A model generated the notes under the pieces. The model was not told where the DNA came from. It saw only the letters and a program-made list of their open reading frames with translations, and made no database searches. From Crotalaria pallida (lineage: Eukaryota; Streptophyta; Magnoliopsida; Fabales; Fabaceae), in contig CM075650.1 in assembly GCA_037953625.1 (NCBI GenBank), forward strand, positions 149,201,206 to 149,265,205: a stretch of 64,000 bases of DNA, in the 5' to 3' direction. This document shows, in pieces, positions 21,790 to 32,503 of this stretch (position 1 is the first letter of the stretch; each line of letters begins with the position of its first letter). The translations under genes and the position numbers were made by a program.

Positions 21790-22502
21790 CAGGCCTGGTC
21801 CTGACCTATTTTGGGCCCTAGGACGAAAATTCTTTTATTAGGGCCCTACTAAAAAAATTTATTAAAAATAAATCAATTAAAACAATATATATTTATATAT
21901 TTAATTAATTAAAACAATGATAACGATCGATAATAAAAATAGGTATTATATAAAATAGAGTTGAAATAAAATAAAAAAATTTATTAATTAAATAGGTAAT
22001 TAAAATTGCTTTCATGTTACTTCTTCTGTCTTTGTATATATTATCCTTTTGGTTGAATTCACGTTTATTATTAAAATTGGTTAATTTAGTTAATTGTATT
22101 GAAAATGTGAACATTTGATATGTTTTTTTTTTTCAAAACTATCCTTATAAGTATTATTGAGAATCTAAAAATTGCTGAGTAAATATGAATGTTTGTGGAA
22201 AAAAGTACCTAATTGTCATTGAAAATTTGTATTAGGTCTTATAAATAAGGACAAAATAAAATTCTCAAAATGATGTTATATTTGGGGACAAAGGGAGTAA
22301 GTTATAAAAATAAAGTTCATAAGTTAACCTATTTATAAGTCAAGTGAGCAAATAAAAAAAATTAAAATATTATACTAAACTATTAATAATTGAAAGATAA
22401 AAAATATGCAACTATTAATTTTTTTTTAAGTATAAGTACTATTAAGAAAATTTATAGGGCCCTGGGCGGTGGCCCTCAATGCCCACCCCAGGGTCGGGCC
22501 TG
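21790..22502. mobile_element. Non-autonomous hAT element
   Basis: 713 bp flanked by an exact 8-bp duplication, ttttttaa, at 21782-21789 and 22503-22510. The terminal inverted repeats are caggcctggtcctgacc on the left and caggcccgaccctgggg on the reverse complement of the right. Both are followed by gggccct-type sequence. An 8-bp TSD with CAGG..CCTG ends is typical of hAT. The interior is AT-rich, without a transposase. Near 22220-22300 it holds a fragment resembling a Stowaway end (ggggacaaagggagta). Confidence 0.88.
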
Positions 22503-22510
22503 TTTTTTAA

Positions 22511-23009
22511 TAGCTAAAAGTTTTTCTTTAATTTGTGTTTACCGAACGTGATTAGTAACTTCTTGACGAATTCTAAAAGCTTATAGCTAGCTAAAAAACT
22601 CCTAACTTCATTGTCGAACATAACCTTTGTAATTTTATTTTTTTTAAAAAAAAAAAAAAAAACTTGTAGCTTTTCAAATGCAGTTTTCAAAAGAAAAAAA
22701 CTAATTTAAGTAATTTTCAATAAATTAACCTAATTTCGATAATTCATAAGCTATTTATAATCTCTAATTTTTTTTCAAAATTATATAATTACTTGGGGTC
22801 TCGTGAGCAAAGTATTAAAATACGACAATTTAATTTTTAATTAGATATGTATTTAATTAATTATTAATTATTAATTATAATTTGATAATTTGTTTTATTT
22901 CATTAATTAACTAATTAACTATGTACTGTAATTAATAAATAAAGAACAAAAATAATTTAACTGATTACTATAATTTAATAACTTTTTTCTATACTTTGTT
23001 AATTTATTA
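22511..23009. other. AT-rich intergenic, nothing recognised
   Basis: Homopolymer-rich and non-coding. I see no gene and no clear repeat boundary. Confidence 0.5.
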
Positions 23010-23306
23010 CTCCCTCTGTCCCTTAATATAAGTCACTTTTACTTAATTCACGCAGATTGAGAAAAGTAATTATTATTCTCAAATTTATCAAAAAATATAT
23101 TATCATTTCAAGGTTATCCCTATTTAAAATTTTACAACTCTATTCATTTATCTCTCTATTGTAATTATTACCCTATCACCCCTACGCAGTTATGAGGGAA
23201 GTATTTGGAATAAACTCTTTAATAATACCTAGATATTCTAAAACGACTTATAAAAAGGGATATCAGTTCTACCAAAATGGTGCCCTATATTAAGGGACAT
23301 AGGGAG
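23010..23306. mobile_element. Stowaway-like MITE
   Basis: 297 bp between TA dinucleotides (23008-23009 and 23307-23308). The inverted ends are ctccctctgtcccttaatat and, from the right, ctccctatgtcccttaatat. The CTCCCTCYGTCCC terminus and TA duplication are characteristic. Confidence 0.85.
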
Positions 23307-23472
23307 TAATTAACAATGTAATCGATAAAGAAAAAAATAATTTAAAATAATAAATATAAATAATATAATATCACTTGTCCTAGACCTTTTCTGTTATTTA
23401 ATAACTTTCAACTATTTTCAGAGTCAAATTTGCCAAATAATTCTATTTCAAACCGTTAGCTAAACTCTATTA

Positions 23473-23749
23473 CCTCCGTTTCTTATTATTTGTCCTTTTT
23501 GTAGAGATTTTTTCACTTTTATCTTCTTTTGAGGATTTCAAAAATGTAATAAATGTTATTTTTCATATTTGTCCCTATTCAATAAGTATTGGTTTACGTA
23601 AGTAGCGGAAAAGAATTAATGATTATAGAGCAAAAAGAGTAACGGTTGAGAAAAACATAATTAATGAATTGAAAATCTAAACAATAATTAGATTTTTTTT
23701 AAATGTAATTTTTGTTTGAAATAAAACAAATAAATAAGAACAAAGTGAG
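23473..23749. mobile_element. Stowaway-like MITE, more diverged
   Basis: 277 bp between TA at 23471-23472 and 23750-23751. Left end cctccgtttcttattatttg; right end, reversed, ctcactttgttcttatttat. Same type as the neighbour at 23010, but the ends match each other less well. Confidence 0.65.
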
Positions 23750-23751
23750 TA

Positions 23752-24839
23752 TAAGTTTGCAATTACAAACTCAATAGCTCTATATGACAACTTCAAAAAT
23801 ACAAGCTACAAACTCACAACTTACAAATATAAGTTATTTTTATCAAAGAGACCTTTTATGTATGTGTCATAGTTCTACCAACTAAAATAACTTTAAGTAA
23901 CAACTTGTTAAATATTTTGTCTTTTATTTAAAGATAACTTCACTTAACAACCTATTAAATATTTCGTCTTCCATTTAGTGCTATTAAAATTTAACTAAAT
24001 CAACAATAGTTGTTGGTCCAATCTCAGGCACGCGACCTGGGTCGAATTCGAATGTACATATATATACTTCTTCTGTTCCAATTTAACTGTTACTTTAGAA
24101 ATTTCACACGAATTAAGAAAGTAATTTAATGTTTTAATTTTCAAGAAAATTATTAGATAACTTTACTATAATAACCTGGAAGTACATTAATTATCATCCA
24201 TTTCACATATTTCAATACATTAAATACAAAATTAAAGTTGGAAAAAATAAACTAATACACCCTTGAATTTTTAAAGAGACAAATAATTTGAAACAAGTTA
24301 AAAAAAATAAAATAAGGAATATTACTTGGAGAATCGAAAAAAAATAAAAATAAAAATGAACGACGGTACGAGAAGTTGAATGGTCACCTATAAATTAAAA
24401 AGAAATGAAGAAAAGTAGAATGGTCTTCAGCTACCACAAAAACGATGGGCTGTGGTCAAACGAATGCATATTCGACCATGCGTGCGAAAGGAAGACCAAA
24501 AGAAAACTGGAATATGCTTGTGATGTGTTTTATTTTTTCCTAGTAGAGAGGTTACATGGAAAAAACATTTGAAATGAACATATACAAATAATGAAATCAT
24601 ATATAACTAGTGTTTAACTCGTGCACAAATTATTAAATTTTATTATGTTATTTTTTTAATAATATTGTCAAATTAATTATAAAGAATATCGATTTTAGAA
24701 GTAAAAATAAAAAGGTTTAGTCTGATTTTAAAAAATTGCCAAGAAGAAAAAAAAATTGCCATGATATGATGACAACCTTAATTTGAATCTTGATTTTCTC
24801 ATTAAAGTAGCGTGATAAATATATAATTATTATAAAAAC
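23752..24839. other. Intergenic, no gene
   Basis: AT-rich. A short tcgtgcacaaatt motif near 24619 resembles half of the Helitron-type hairpin seen at 19487 and 37354. No coding region. Confidence 0.45.
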
Positions 24840-24854
24840 GTGTTTATCTTTTTT

Positions 24855-24914
24855 TTTTCCATGACCGGAGTGTTCACCGCCGACCGCAATGATTAATCTC
24901 CTCGCTGACTTGTA
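24855..24914 (-). mobile_element. 5'-truncated SINE (3' tail only)
   Basis: A 60-bp insert flanked by gtgtttatctttttt at 24840-24854 and 24915-24929. Its reverse complement is nearly identical to the insert at 31490-31560 (cagcgaggagattagtcac, then cggtcggcggtg and ccggtcatgga). The A tail is the T run at the left. Two copies with different TSDs in opposite orientation show it is a retroposed SINE end. Confidence 0.75.
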
Positions 24915-25091
24915 GTGTTTATCTTTTTTTAATTCCGAATTACATGGAAAAAAACATTTGAATTGAAGATATACAAATGACAACATATACATAAGTTACA
25001 CATTCACCCGAGACTTTTATCGGCTTAAATGTGAATAAAATGGACATTTTTTATTAAAAAGAAATAGAAAAAATTTGAAACCGATAAACAA

Positions 25092-26495
25092 ATTGTTCTG
25101 AGGAACCTTAAAATGGAAGGTCCCTCTCGACCTTCAATAAGACATAATGAACCTTTGACCAAGACCGGACCGGTCAAAGGAAGGTCCTTCTTCCTCGACC
25201 TCCCAATCGGACCGATTAAAGGAAAGCCCGTCTTCTTCGACCTCCCAACTAGGACTGGTCAAGGGAAGGCCTCCCATGACCTCCCAATGAGGACCGGTCG
25301 AACGAAGGTCCTCCCAACCTCCTAACGAGGACCGGTTCCATGACCTCTCAACCTCCCAACGAGGACCGGTCCCACGACCTCCCAACGAGGACTGGTCAAG
25401 GGAAGGCCTCCCATGACCTCCCAATGAGGATCGGTCGAACGAAGGTCCTCCCAACCTCCTAACGAGGACTGGTCCCACGACCTCCCAACGAGGACTGGTC
25501 AAGGGAAGGCCTCCCATGACCTCCCAATGAGGACCGGTCGAACGAAGGTTCTCCCAACCTCCTAACGAGGACCGGTCCCACGACCTCCCAACGAGGATTG
25601 GTCAAGGGAAGGCCTCCCGTGACCTCCCAAGGAGGACCGGTCGAACGAAGGTCCTCCGTGACCTCCCAGCTAGGACCGACCAAAGGAAGGTCCTCCCTTT
25701 CGACCTCTCAACCGGACCGGCCCATAAAGGAAGGTTCCTCTTGACCTTTCTCGAGCATACATTAAAGGCCTAGTGAGGCCCCCCGCGACCGGACCGGCCC
25801 CAACCACTGTGGTAGGTCCAGTCCAAAACACGATCCTTCCTTACTTGTTCCACAACCACCCCGATCGTAGCAAGTCACATCAAGTGTCACTTCCAAACCT
25901 GTGGCTCTAACTGACTCCGCCGACTGACAAGGACGACGACGTCTAATCGACGACATGACCACTGATGGCTATCATAGCCCATTTTTCACTATAAATACCC
26001 CTCACATGAATGGTGCTAGAGGGGGAGGAGACGACCTCTCCCCATCACTCCTCCTTCCGGGCCAACCTGATTCGCCCCTCTCCCACTTCTCTTTATTCTC
26101 AAGAACTACGTGTGGCTTGATCCCCTTTTCACTAGGGGTACGTAGGACCGGGGCCACCCCCGCCAGCTACAACAACCCACGACCCACATCGTGATGTTTC
26201 ATCAAGACCGAATCAACTGACCCGGTTCACTTCCGCTCGCTCGGACCGGTCAACCTCCCTAGCCAAAGCATCCACGTCAGCAAGTCCATCCGCCCTACCT
26301 CAGAGACTTAACAATTAGCTGGACCAGCTAAGGAGACAACCTCCCAGTCAACCGACCAGACAACCTTCGAGTCAACCGACCAGACAACCTTCGAGTCAAC
26401 CTCCCGCCATAAACTACAGAACACAAATCAAGACACGCAAATATGTCTACGCAGTAAAATCTGTGTGCCATGTGAGTGAGATACACGGGCGTTAA
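25092..26495 (+). mobile_element. LTR-like GC-rich block (possible solo LTR)
   Basis: A sharp GC-rich island in AT-rich DNA. It begins tgttctgagg and ends aaggaaca, which would be TGTT..AACA LTR ends. It contains a plus-strand TATA box (ctataaatacccc, about 25990) with a CT-rich leader beyond it, as in an LTR promoter. A minisatellite fills the first half. I found no clean TSD and no internal coding region, so this could be a truncated LTR. Open frames across it (for example 25134-25517 minus) are repeat-driven. Confidence 0.4.
25113..25760 (+). repeat. GC-rich minisatellite, about 34-bp unit in a 103-bp higher-order repeat
   Basis: The unit is based on gacctcccaacgagga followed by cyggtc and a variable piece such as aagggaaggc or gaacgaaggt. 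The marker gactggtcaag or its variant falls at 25253, 25390, 25493 and 25596. The spacings are 137, 103 and 103 bp, and the first contains one extra 34-bp unit. Repeats fade at both ends. Confidence 0.85.
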
Positions 26496-27885
26496 GGAAC
26501 AATGAATATAGATATAGAGTATTGCTATTTACTATTTGGTTCAACAAAATTCTCAATGAATCAATCATGATTTTTGTTGGATTTTGCTTCGATGCCCTCT
26601 GATAATAAAGGTTTTGGTATTTTTTTATGTTATATCCAATAAAATCGTAACATATGGATTGAAAATGCCATATAAATCTCTTTAATTAAAATTTTTTAAA
26701 ATTTGCAATTAAATCCCTAAGAATTTTTTAAAGAAATTAACAATTTAAAATTTTCAAAAATTAAAATCCAGTGAAAGCCTTTTTTTTGCAAAATAACAAT
26801 GCTAATGGGATGGACACACGATCTCAAATTTGCTATACTCGAAAAACCACTGCATTTGAAAAGTAACAATGCTAATGGGATGGTTGGCGTTTGATTTGGT
26901 GCCAAAAATTTTGGCACCACAGGTGGTTCCATGTGTTTGAACCGTTGATGTGGGGAGAATACGAAATGGATGGCTGAGATGGGTGACCTGGTAACTCCTA
27001 TACAGGTTTTTATACAGTGTACCTGTATTTGGTGAAAAAAAAAGAAAAATAGGAAATTCATCAATGGGCTGGAGAATCAGGTTTTGCTTTGGGCCAAAGA
27101 GGCAGAAATTTTTTTTTGTCTTTAACAAATCTTTGGACCAAGTTTGATATATGGCTGACATTTTGCTCATTATACGATAAAACATAGAAACTTTTAATAA
27201 AGTGTATTGAATAGTAATATAAATTGATTTTATGTCAATAAATTATAAAATAGTTACAAATATAAAAGTATGACCACGTGTGAAAGGGTTAAAAAAAAAA
27301 TTAAGGTAGAAATAGTGATTAAGTATGTTCCTAGTATTTATGCATGTCCAGTCCACAGATTTTGTAGTGTGGTGGTAATATTAATGTTATTATTATAATT
27401 ATAATAAATGGAGTTAAAAAGAAATTGGATAAAAAACTGAATTAGTTCCTAGTAGGCACTGTATATTTTTAGTTAAACTGATATAAGCTGGACTGACTAT
27501 TATATGGTCCATATATTAGTAAGTTTTGAGTGGAAAAAATGATTCGTAAATTAAAATTGATGAGGAAGAAATAGTGAAATTTAGATACTATAGAACAAAT
27601 CAACATGATTTAGTAGATGATTGAATAGAAGTACCCTTTTTAGCACCATAATCATATGGAGTGAGTATAGGCAATCATGTTTTACCTTGTGTTTGCAAGA
27701 AGATTCATAGTGAAAGTAAGAGGTCATGCCCCGTTAAATAAGTTGAGAAATTACATTCCAAATAGATTTTTAGTCATAGTTGTTCATAAACCATTTCAGG
27801 ACAACAATGCAAGAAGTACAATTAAGCAAAGTCTAAGATATTAGCCAAAATACATCTTTGAGACATCATCTAAGCTATGAGAAAG
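26496..27885. other. Intergenic, no gene
   Basis: AT-rich. aacaatgctaatgggatgg is duplicated at about 26796 and 26867. Overlapping minus-strand frames of 115 and 127 codons at 26717-27185 have no recognisable domain and many low-complexity stretches. Confidence 0.45.
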
Positions 27886-28029
27886 TCAGTTAATTAGTTC
27901 AAGAGAAAACATGATTTTGTCATCTTCAGCGACATAGAGCGTAATTTCACATTCTTGATCATCTTTGATGTTGTGTTCAGTAGCAAATGCCTTCCATCCA
28001 TCAGTTAAAAAGCAAGTTGATTTTTTCAT
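27886..28029 (-). pseudogene. B3 DNA-binding domain fragment
   Basis: A 47-codon frame on the minus strand encodes a stretch with GWKAFATEHNIKDDQECEI and then LYVAEDDKIMF. It matches the C-terminal half of plant B3 (REM-type) domains, where GW.kF...n.L..gd.c.F is typical. It is stopped by TGA at 27886-27888. A TAA sits two codons upstream of its first ATG, and no other exon is visible nearby, so it looks like a relic of a transcription-factor gene. It is too short for firm assignment. Confidence 0.45.
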
Positions 28030-28189
28030 CACTTAAGCGAGGAAAGGACTATTTCCAAAAAATAAATAAAGTTCAGGGACCCAAAAAATCGAAAAAAAAA
28101 AGTTTAAGGAGTAATTCCAAATAAGCAACTAAGTATTCCTCGCCTAAAATGTTAATCAAGCCAATTTTTTTTATAAGTTTATTGCAAAT

Positions 28190-28485
28190 AATTTATTTTT
28201 TTTATAAGGCTATAATAACCATTTTTTATTTCATACGGTTATATTAAATAATTAATATTTGTAAGGTTATATTAAATTTTTATTTAAAGGTTATAAATTG
28301 TAAATAATATTTTATTTTAAAGGTTATAATAATTAAAAAAAATTTCAAGGTTATAATAATTAGTTTTCTCCTTTTTGATAAGGTTATATTAAATAATATT
28401 TTTTCAACGGTTGTAATAATTTTTTTTTTTTGAAAATGTGAAAATAATAATTTTTTGTTTATAAGGTTATGATAATTTTTTTTTT
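28190..28485 (+). repeat. AT-rich minisatellite (aaggttat units)
   Basis: Around nine imperfect units of roughly 25-45 bp share the core aaggttataatta or aaggttatattaaat, separated by T or A runs. Confidence 0.65.
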
Positions 28486-29227
28486 AGGTATTCGTGGATG
28501 AACCTCAAAAGCAAAGCATGGTGAAAAATTTTGAATTTGCCTCCCAAGCATGGAATGGACAGAGTAGGGAATCTTTTCCTGTCGCCTAGCATGTGCTGGA
28601 CAAGCTCTTCTCCCTACGCGTGCCTGGTCACATTCAACAAAAGTAAAGAGGTTTCCGGTAATTCTTGCAAAAATTACCTACACCAACAAGTAAATAGTAT
28701 ATCATCACCGGTGGTGTCGTATACATACGGCACCAAATTAAAATGGTTCAATGGGATGGTTTGGAACACAATCTCTAATTTGTTATACATAGAACAACCA
28801 CGACATCAACGAGAGATTTTCTAATTACTTTTCTTCATTATTTATTTATATCGTAACCGGTCATGTTTTCCTAAAAAAAAAAACAAAAATGATTAACCAG
28901 AACAATGACAAGGTAAGGATTAATCCAGAAACAATGGCAAATTAAGCATTAATCCATAAACAATGGCAACTTAAGTTTTAATATTGTTTTCTCTTTTAAT
29001 TTAGAGAAATCCTAAAGGTTCAGTTGCAAAGTTTTAAAATTTTTAATTAAAGAGGCCTCGCATGGTATGCTTGTCGCATTTTTAATCCACATGCTATCAT
29101 TTTATTGGATATAACAGAAAATATCATGACCCTTTATTATCCGAAGGTACCAAATCAAAATCCTTATTTAATTGGAAATATAGTGATAAACCATGTCCAA
29201 CTAACTGCGTACAAATGGGATACCATG
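28486..29227. other. Intergenic, no supported gene
   Basis: A 97-codon frame at 28531-28824 has no domain I recognise. aattaagcattaatcc-type sequence is repeated loosely near 28890-28980. Confidence 0.4.
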
Positions 29228-29335
29228 GTCCGCGTAAGACAGCCCAGTTGGTGGCTGCAGGGACACTAGGATTTCCCCCTCCCAAGTCATGGGTTCTAGT
29301 TCCAGACCTCCCATGTAAACCAAAAAAAAAAAAAT
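29228..29335 (+). mobile_element. tRNA-derived SINE, family B
   Basis: About 108 bp with box A-like cccagttggtggctgcagg, box B-like gggttctagttcc and a long A tail (29322-29334). It has an imperfect 11-bp flanking repeat (gggataccatg and tggatactatg). A second copy lies at 36537-36641 on the other strand. Confidence 0.75.
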
Positions 29336-29927
29336 TGGATACTATGAAATTCATGGCCATACCATGCTTAGTACTCCTTCAGATTTTATTCATAAAGTTT
29401 TTGACGAGCACAATAAAAGAGAAATTAAAACCACATAATCTATCAAATATTGTAATGAACCATGTTCAACAAACTGCATATATACAAATTGGAAAAGACG
29501 ATATTAATTGTCATACCATCCAACATTTTCCCATGGATATAAAATCTATAAACTCACATGCTTAGTACTCCTTCCAGGTTTATTTATAAGCAAAGAAAAC
29601 TTTTTTAGGCGTTGTTTTTGATAGGGATGAGGGAAGGGAAAATAAAGTCACAAATAATCCAATAAACATTGAACTTGGGATTTCAAATTCTCATGCCTTG
29701 AAAAAATTTGGTACATGACCATGTGAATTACATATATTTGTCTATAAGCAAATAAAACTAACATCAAACATATTAAAAATATTAGTTTGGGGCATTGAAT
29801 TTTCTCATCAGTTCTATTTCAAAAATAAACTTTATTACCTAAATTGCCCTTGATAACCCATTGCAAAGAAAAACATAAAACAAAACAAAAAAACTCCATT
29901 GCATTAGGAACGTGGGTTTTAAGTAAA

Positions 29928-30870
29928 GGAAGATTTTATTAACACCCTGTATATTACTACTTACACCCAATTTTTAAAATATTTTGCACCTATCTACCAA
30001 TTTTACCCTTTTTCCATAAACTAACTATTCTTTTCCTTTTTACTTACACCCATCACTCCTAATTCTTAAACCCTTATTTTCCCTTCTCACACCCACTCTC
30101 CTCAAACCTCCCAAACTTCTCAGCCTAAAGGCCTCTCCTTCGTCACTGTTTATTACCGTTCTGCAACTTCTCCTCCTTCTTCATCATTTTGCTTTTCACC
30201 CTTATTATTGACTTATCCCTCTAGTGTAACATATGCCTTATTTATTTATTTTTTTCCAAAGGTGGAAGACGTAGGTTTTCATCTTTTCTGTATATATATA
30301 ATATCATTGTTGAAAATGACGACTGTCTAATTTCTCATCTAGAAATAGTTATTGGACATGGCTGCGGATGAAAACTAAGCATTTCTTTGTTGAGTATGGA
30401 AACTACCAAGCTTGCCGGAGGTCCCAACAAGTCCTCGTTTATTCTATCATGCACAGGAGTTAGAGACTTAATTAAAGATGTATGTTGGCTGCGGATGAAA
30501 ACTAAGCATTTCTTTGTTGAGTATGGAAACTACCAAGCCTGCCGGAGATCCCAACAAGTCCTCGTTTATTCTATCATGCACAGGAGTTAGAGTCTTAATT
30601 AAAGATGTATGTTGAGGTGAAGAACAAAATAAGAAGATGAGAAAATGCTGAACAGTGATGAAGGAGAGGACTTTAGGCTGGGAAGTTTGGGAGGTTTGAG
30701 TAGAGTGAGTGTGATAAAGGAAAATAAGGGTTTAGCAGTAATGGGTGTAAGTAAAAATGAAAAAAATAGTTAATTTTATGGAAAAAAAAGGGTAAAATAG
30801 GTAAATAGATACAAAATATTTTAAAAATTGGGTGTAAGTAATAATGCATAGGGTGTTAATAAAATCTCCC
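29928..30870. mobile_element. Non-autonomous MULE-type TIR element
   Basis: 943 bp with an exact 9-bp duplication, ttaagtaaa, at 29919-29927 and 30871-30879. The inverted arms are about 220 bp long: the left reads ggaagattttattaacaccc, and the right, reversed, gggagattttattaacaccc. Both continue through cttacacccaatttttaaaa. A 127-bp internal unit is tandemly duplicated. No transposase is present. Confidence 0.9.
30360..30613 (+). repeat. 127-bp tandem duplication inside the TIR element
   Basis: Two nearly identical units, 30360-30486 and 30487-30613, begin ggctgcggatgaaaac and include caacaagtcctcg. The unit is less AT-rich than the arms and might be captured host sequence, but I do not recognise it. 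Confidence 0.8.
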
Positions 30871-31119
30871 TTAAGTAAATGGTGAAACAAGTTTAAAAAG
30901 TATTGGAAAAAATTAATGAATTTAATGAGAAAAAATAACAATATTTTTGTTTATATTCAAAATCGAAGGAAGGTACTCTTTAGGGTATGTTATTTTTGCC
31001 CATCTAATCATTGAATTATCACAATTTATTGTTGGACTACTAATTTTGAGCTCGCGAATTATTTTTTTCTTTATTATAAAAAGCAAATGTTTTTGTTTTT
31101 AGTACTTGCATGCATGCCT

Positions 31120-31122
<3 letters not shown>

Positions 31123-31162
<40 letters not shown>
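31123..31162 (+). repeat. (TA)n microsatellite
   Basis: About 20 uninterrupted TA units. Confidence 0.9.
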
Positions 31163-31167
<5 letters not shown>

Positions 31168-31489
31168 GAAAAGATTTTATTTAACTTCTTCATCATGAGT
31201 TGTTGTATTATTTTGGTTTGATTATGGTACCTAATTATAGTATTTGATTAATTCATGAAATATTTGAAAACCAATTTATATGTAATTGCTAAAACCTCAA
31301 ACACAAAATTATATGTATTACTTTTGGTAGATAAATGTTGAACTCCTTCATCATGCGGAGTTATGTCTTTGAAGCTTCCATTTTTGAGGTGTAGCTTCCG
31401 TATTTACGTTTGAGCATAATTCGTTTTCACTTGAATCAGAGTTTTTCCTATAATAATGTGGTCATGTTAAATTAAAGTTAGATAACAAT

Positions 31490-31560
31490 AAAAAAAAAGC
31501 CAGCGAGGAGATTAGTCACTGCGGTCGGCGGTGGACACTCCGGTCATGGAAAAAAAAAAA
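31490..31560 (+). mobile_element. 5'-truncated SINE (3' tail only)
   Basis: A 71-bp insert between exact copies of agttagataacaat (31476-31489 and 31561-31574), ending in an A run. The body is the reverse complement of the insert at 24855-24914. It resembles the last 50 bp of the full SINE 75 bp downstream (gcgaggattagtcac-type, then gcgg..ggtgga). Confidence 0.8.
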
Positions 31561-31632
31561 AGTTAGATAACAATCAATTATTGACGCGGTCATGTGAGAA
31601 CCTTGACTATGAAAAGAAAAAATAGTCTTCTA

Positions 31633-31818
31633 CCAGTGGAGGAAGGCACAAGTGGAAGGGGCTTGTGTCCCTTAAGCATGTAGTCGCGGGTTCGAGTCGC
31701 ACCCGAGACGCATGTGAATGGAGCAAGCCTTACAGGGAGTATCGCCCCCGAAAGGGCCCGACCGTAGTGCGAGGGATTAGTCACCCAGTTACGCGGGTGG
31801 ATACCTTGGTTCATCCAA
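31633..31818 (+). mobile_element. tRNA-derived SINE, family A (full length)
   Basis: About 186 bp flanked by aaaatagtcttcta (to 31632, and to 31834). Box B gggttcgagtc is at 31688-31698, with a box A-like segment upstream near 31645. The 3' end gagggattagtcaccc, then cgggtggatacc, is followed by an A tail. A minus-strand ORF here (GATRTRDY-type) is the usual artefact of translating SINEs. Confidence 0.85.
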
Positions 31819-31834
31819 AAAAAATAGTCTTCTA

Positions 31835-32006
31835 TCCAGCAAAGAGGGTGGAAATACCATAAAACCGAGAAGGAAAATGTTATTCATGCATCTTGTATTT
31901 AGGTATAGGAAATATAGTGAGGAGAGAGATAGGAGAAAAAGAAAAATAAATGATTAATAATTTGATTTGATATAAAAAAAAATTAAAAAAATAAAAAAAA
32001 CAGATG

Positions 32007-32051
<45 letters not shown>

Positions 32052-32503
32052 AAAAGAAAAAAGTGTAAGAATATCACTGCTCAATACTCAACTGCTGAAA
32101 AAGCATATTTGCAAGATGTTAACTTCTAGTCTTCTACACATCCGTTTAGGATGGCAGAGAATGCACTCTAATTGATCTCACTTCTAAAAAGAAAAAATTG
32201 GTCACTCACATTCTATTCAATATATATATATATTATACAGGCAATTCAAAATTTAGAATATGTCAAAATCTATCATAAAATTTTCTCTGAAAAATTTGAT
32301 GCACATTCTTCTCTAGCCATTTGAGTTGGATTTAAATATGCAACCCCTTGTTTCGCCTTTGACCACTAAGTATTGCATCTTTATGAATCAAATGCTTAAA
32401 ACTAATAAGCATCCTTCCATGACATTATGCTTATATTATCAACTTAGGTAGTAATTTGACTACATCTATTTCCTCTAATCTCTACATGTTATTCTGAACT
32501 TCT
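31835..32503. other. Downstream flank and 3' UTR of the YSL gene
   Basis: AT-rich and non-coding, with the (TA)n tract. The part next to 32503 is presumably the YSL 3' UTR. The poly(A) site cannot be fixed from sequence alone. Confidence 0.45.
32010..32048 (+). repeat. (TA)n microsatellite
   Basis: About 19 TA units, flanked by A-rich low-complexity sequence. Confidence 0.9.

Noticed and set aside
25134..25683. 127- and 74-codon minus-strand ORFs with repeated WEV/SSLGG motifs
   Set aside because: They are products of the GC-rich minisatellite, whose 103-bp period is not a multiple of three, so the repeat is not kept in one frame.
25092..26495. Confident solo-LTR call
   Set aside because: Ends and TATA look right, but the 5 bp on each side do not match, so it is only listed as LTR-like.
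31590..31814. 74-codon minus-strand ORF with GATRTRDY
   Set aside because: This is the well-known spurious translation of a SINE box B region.
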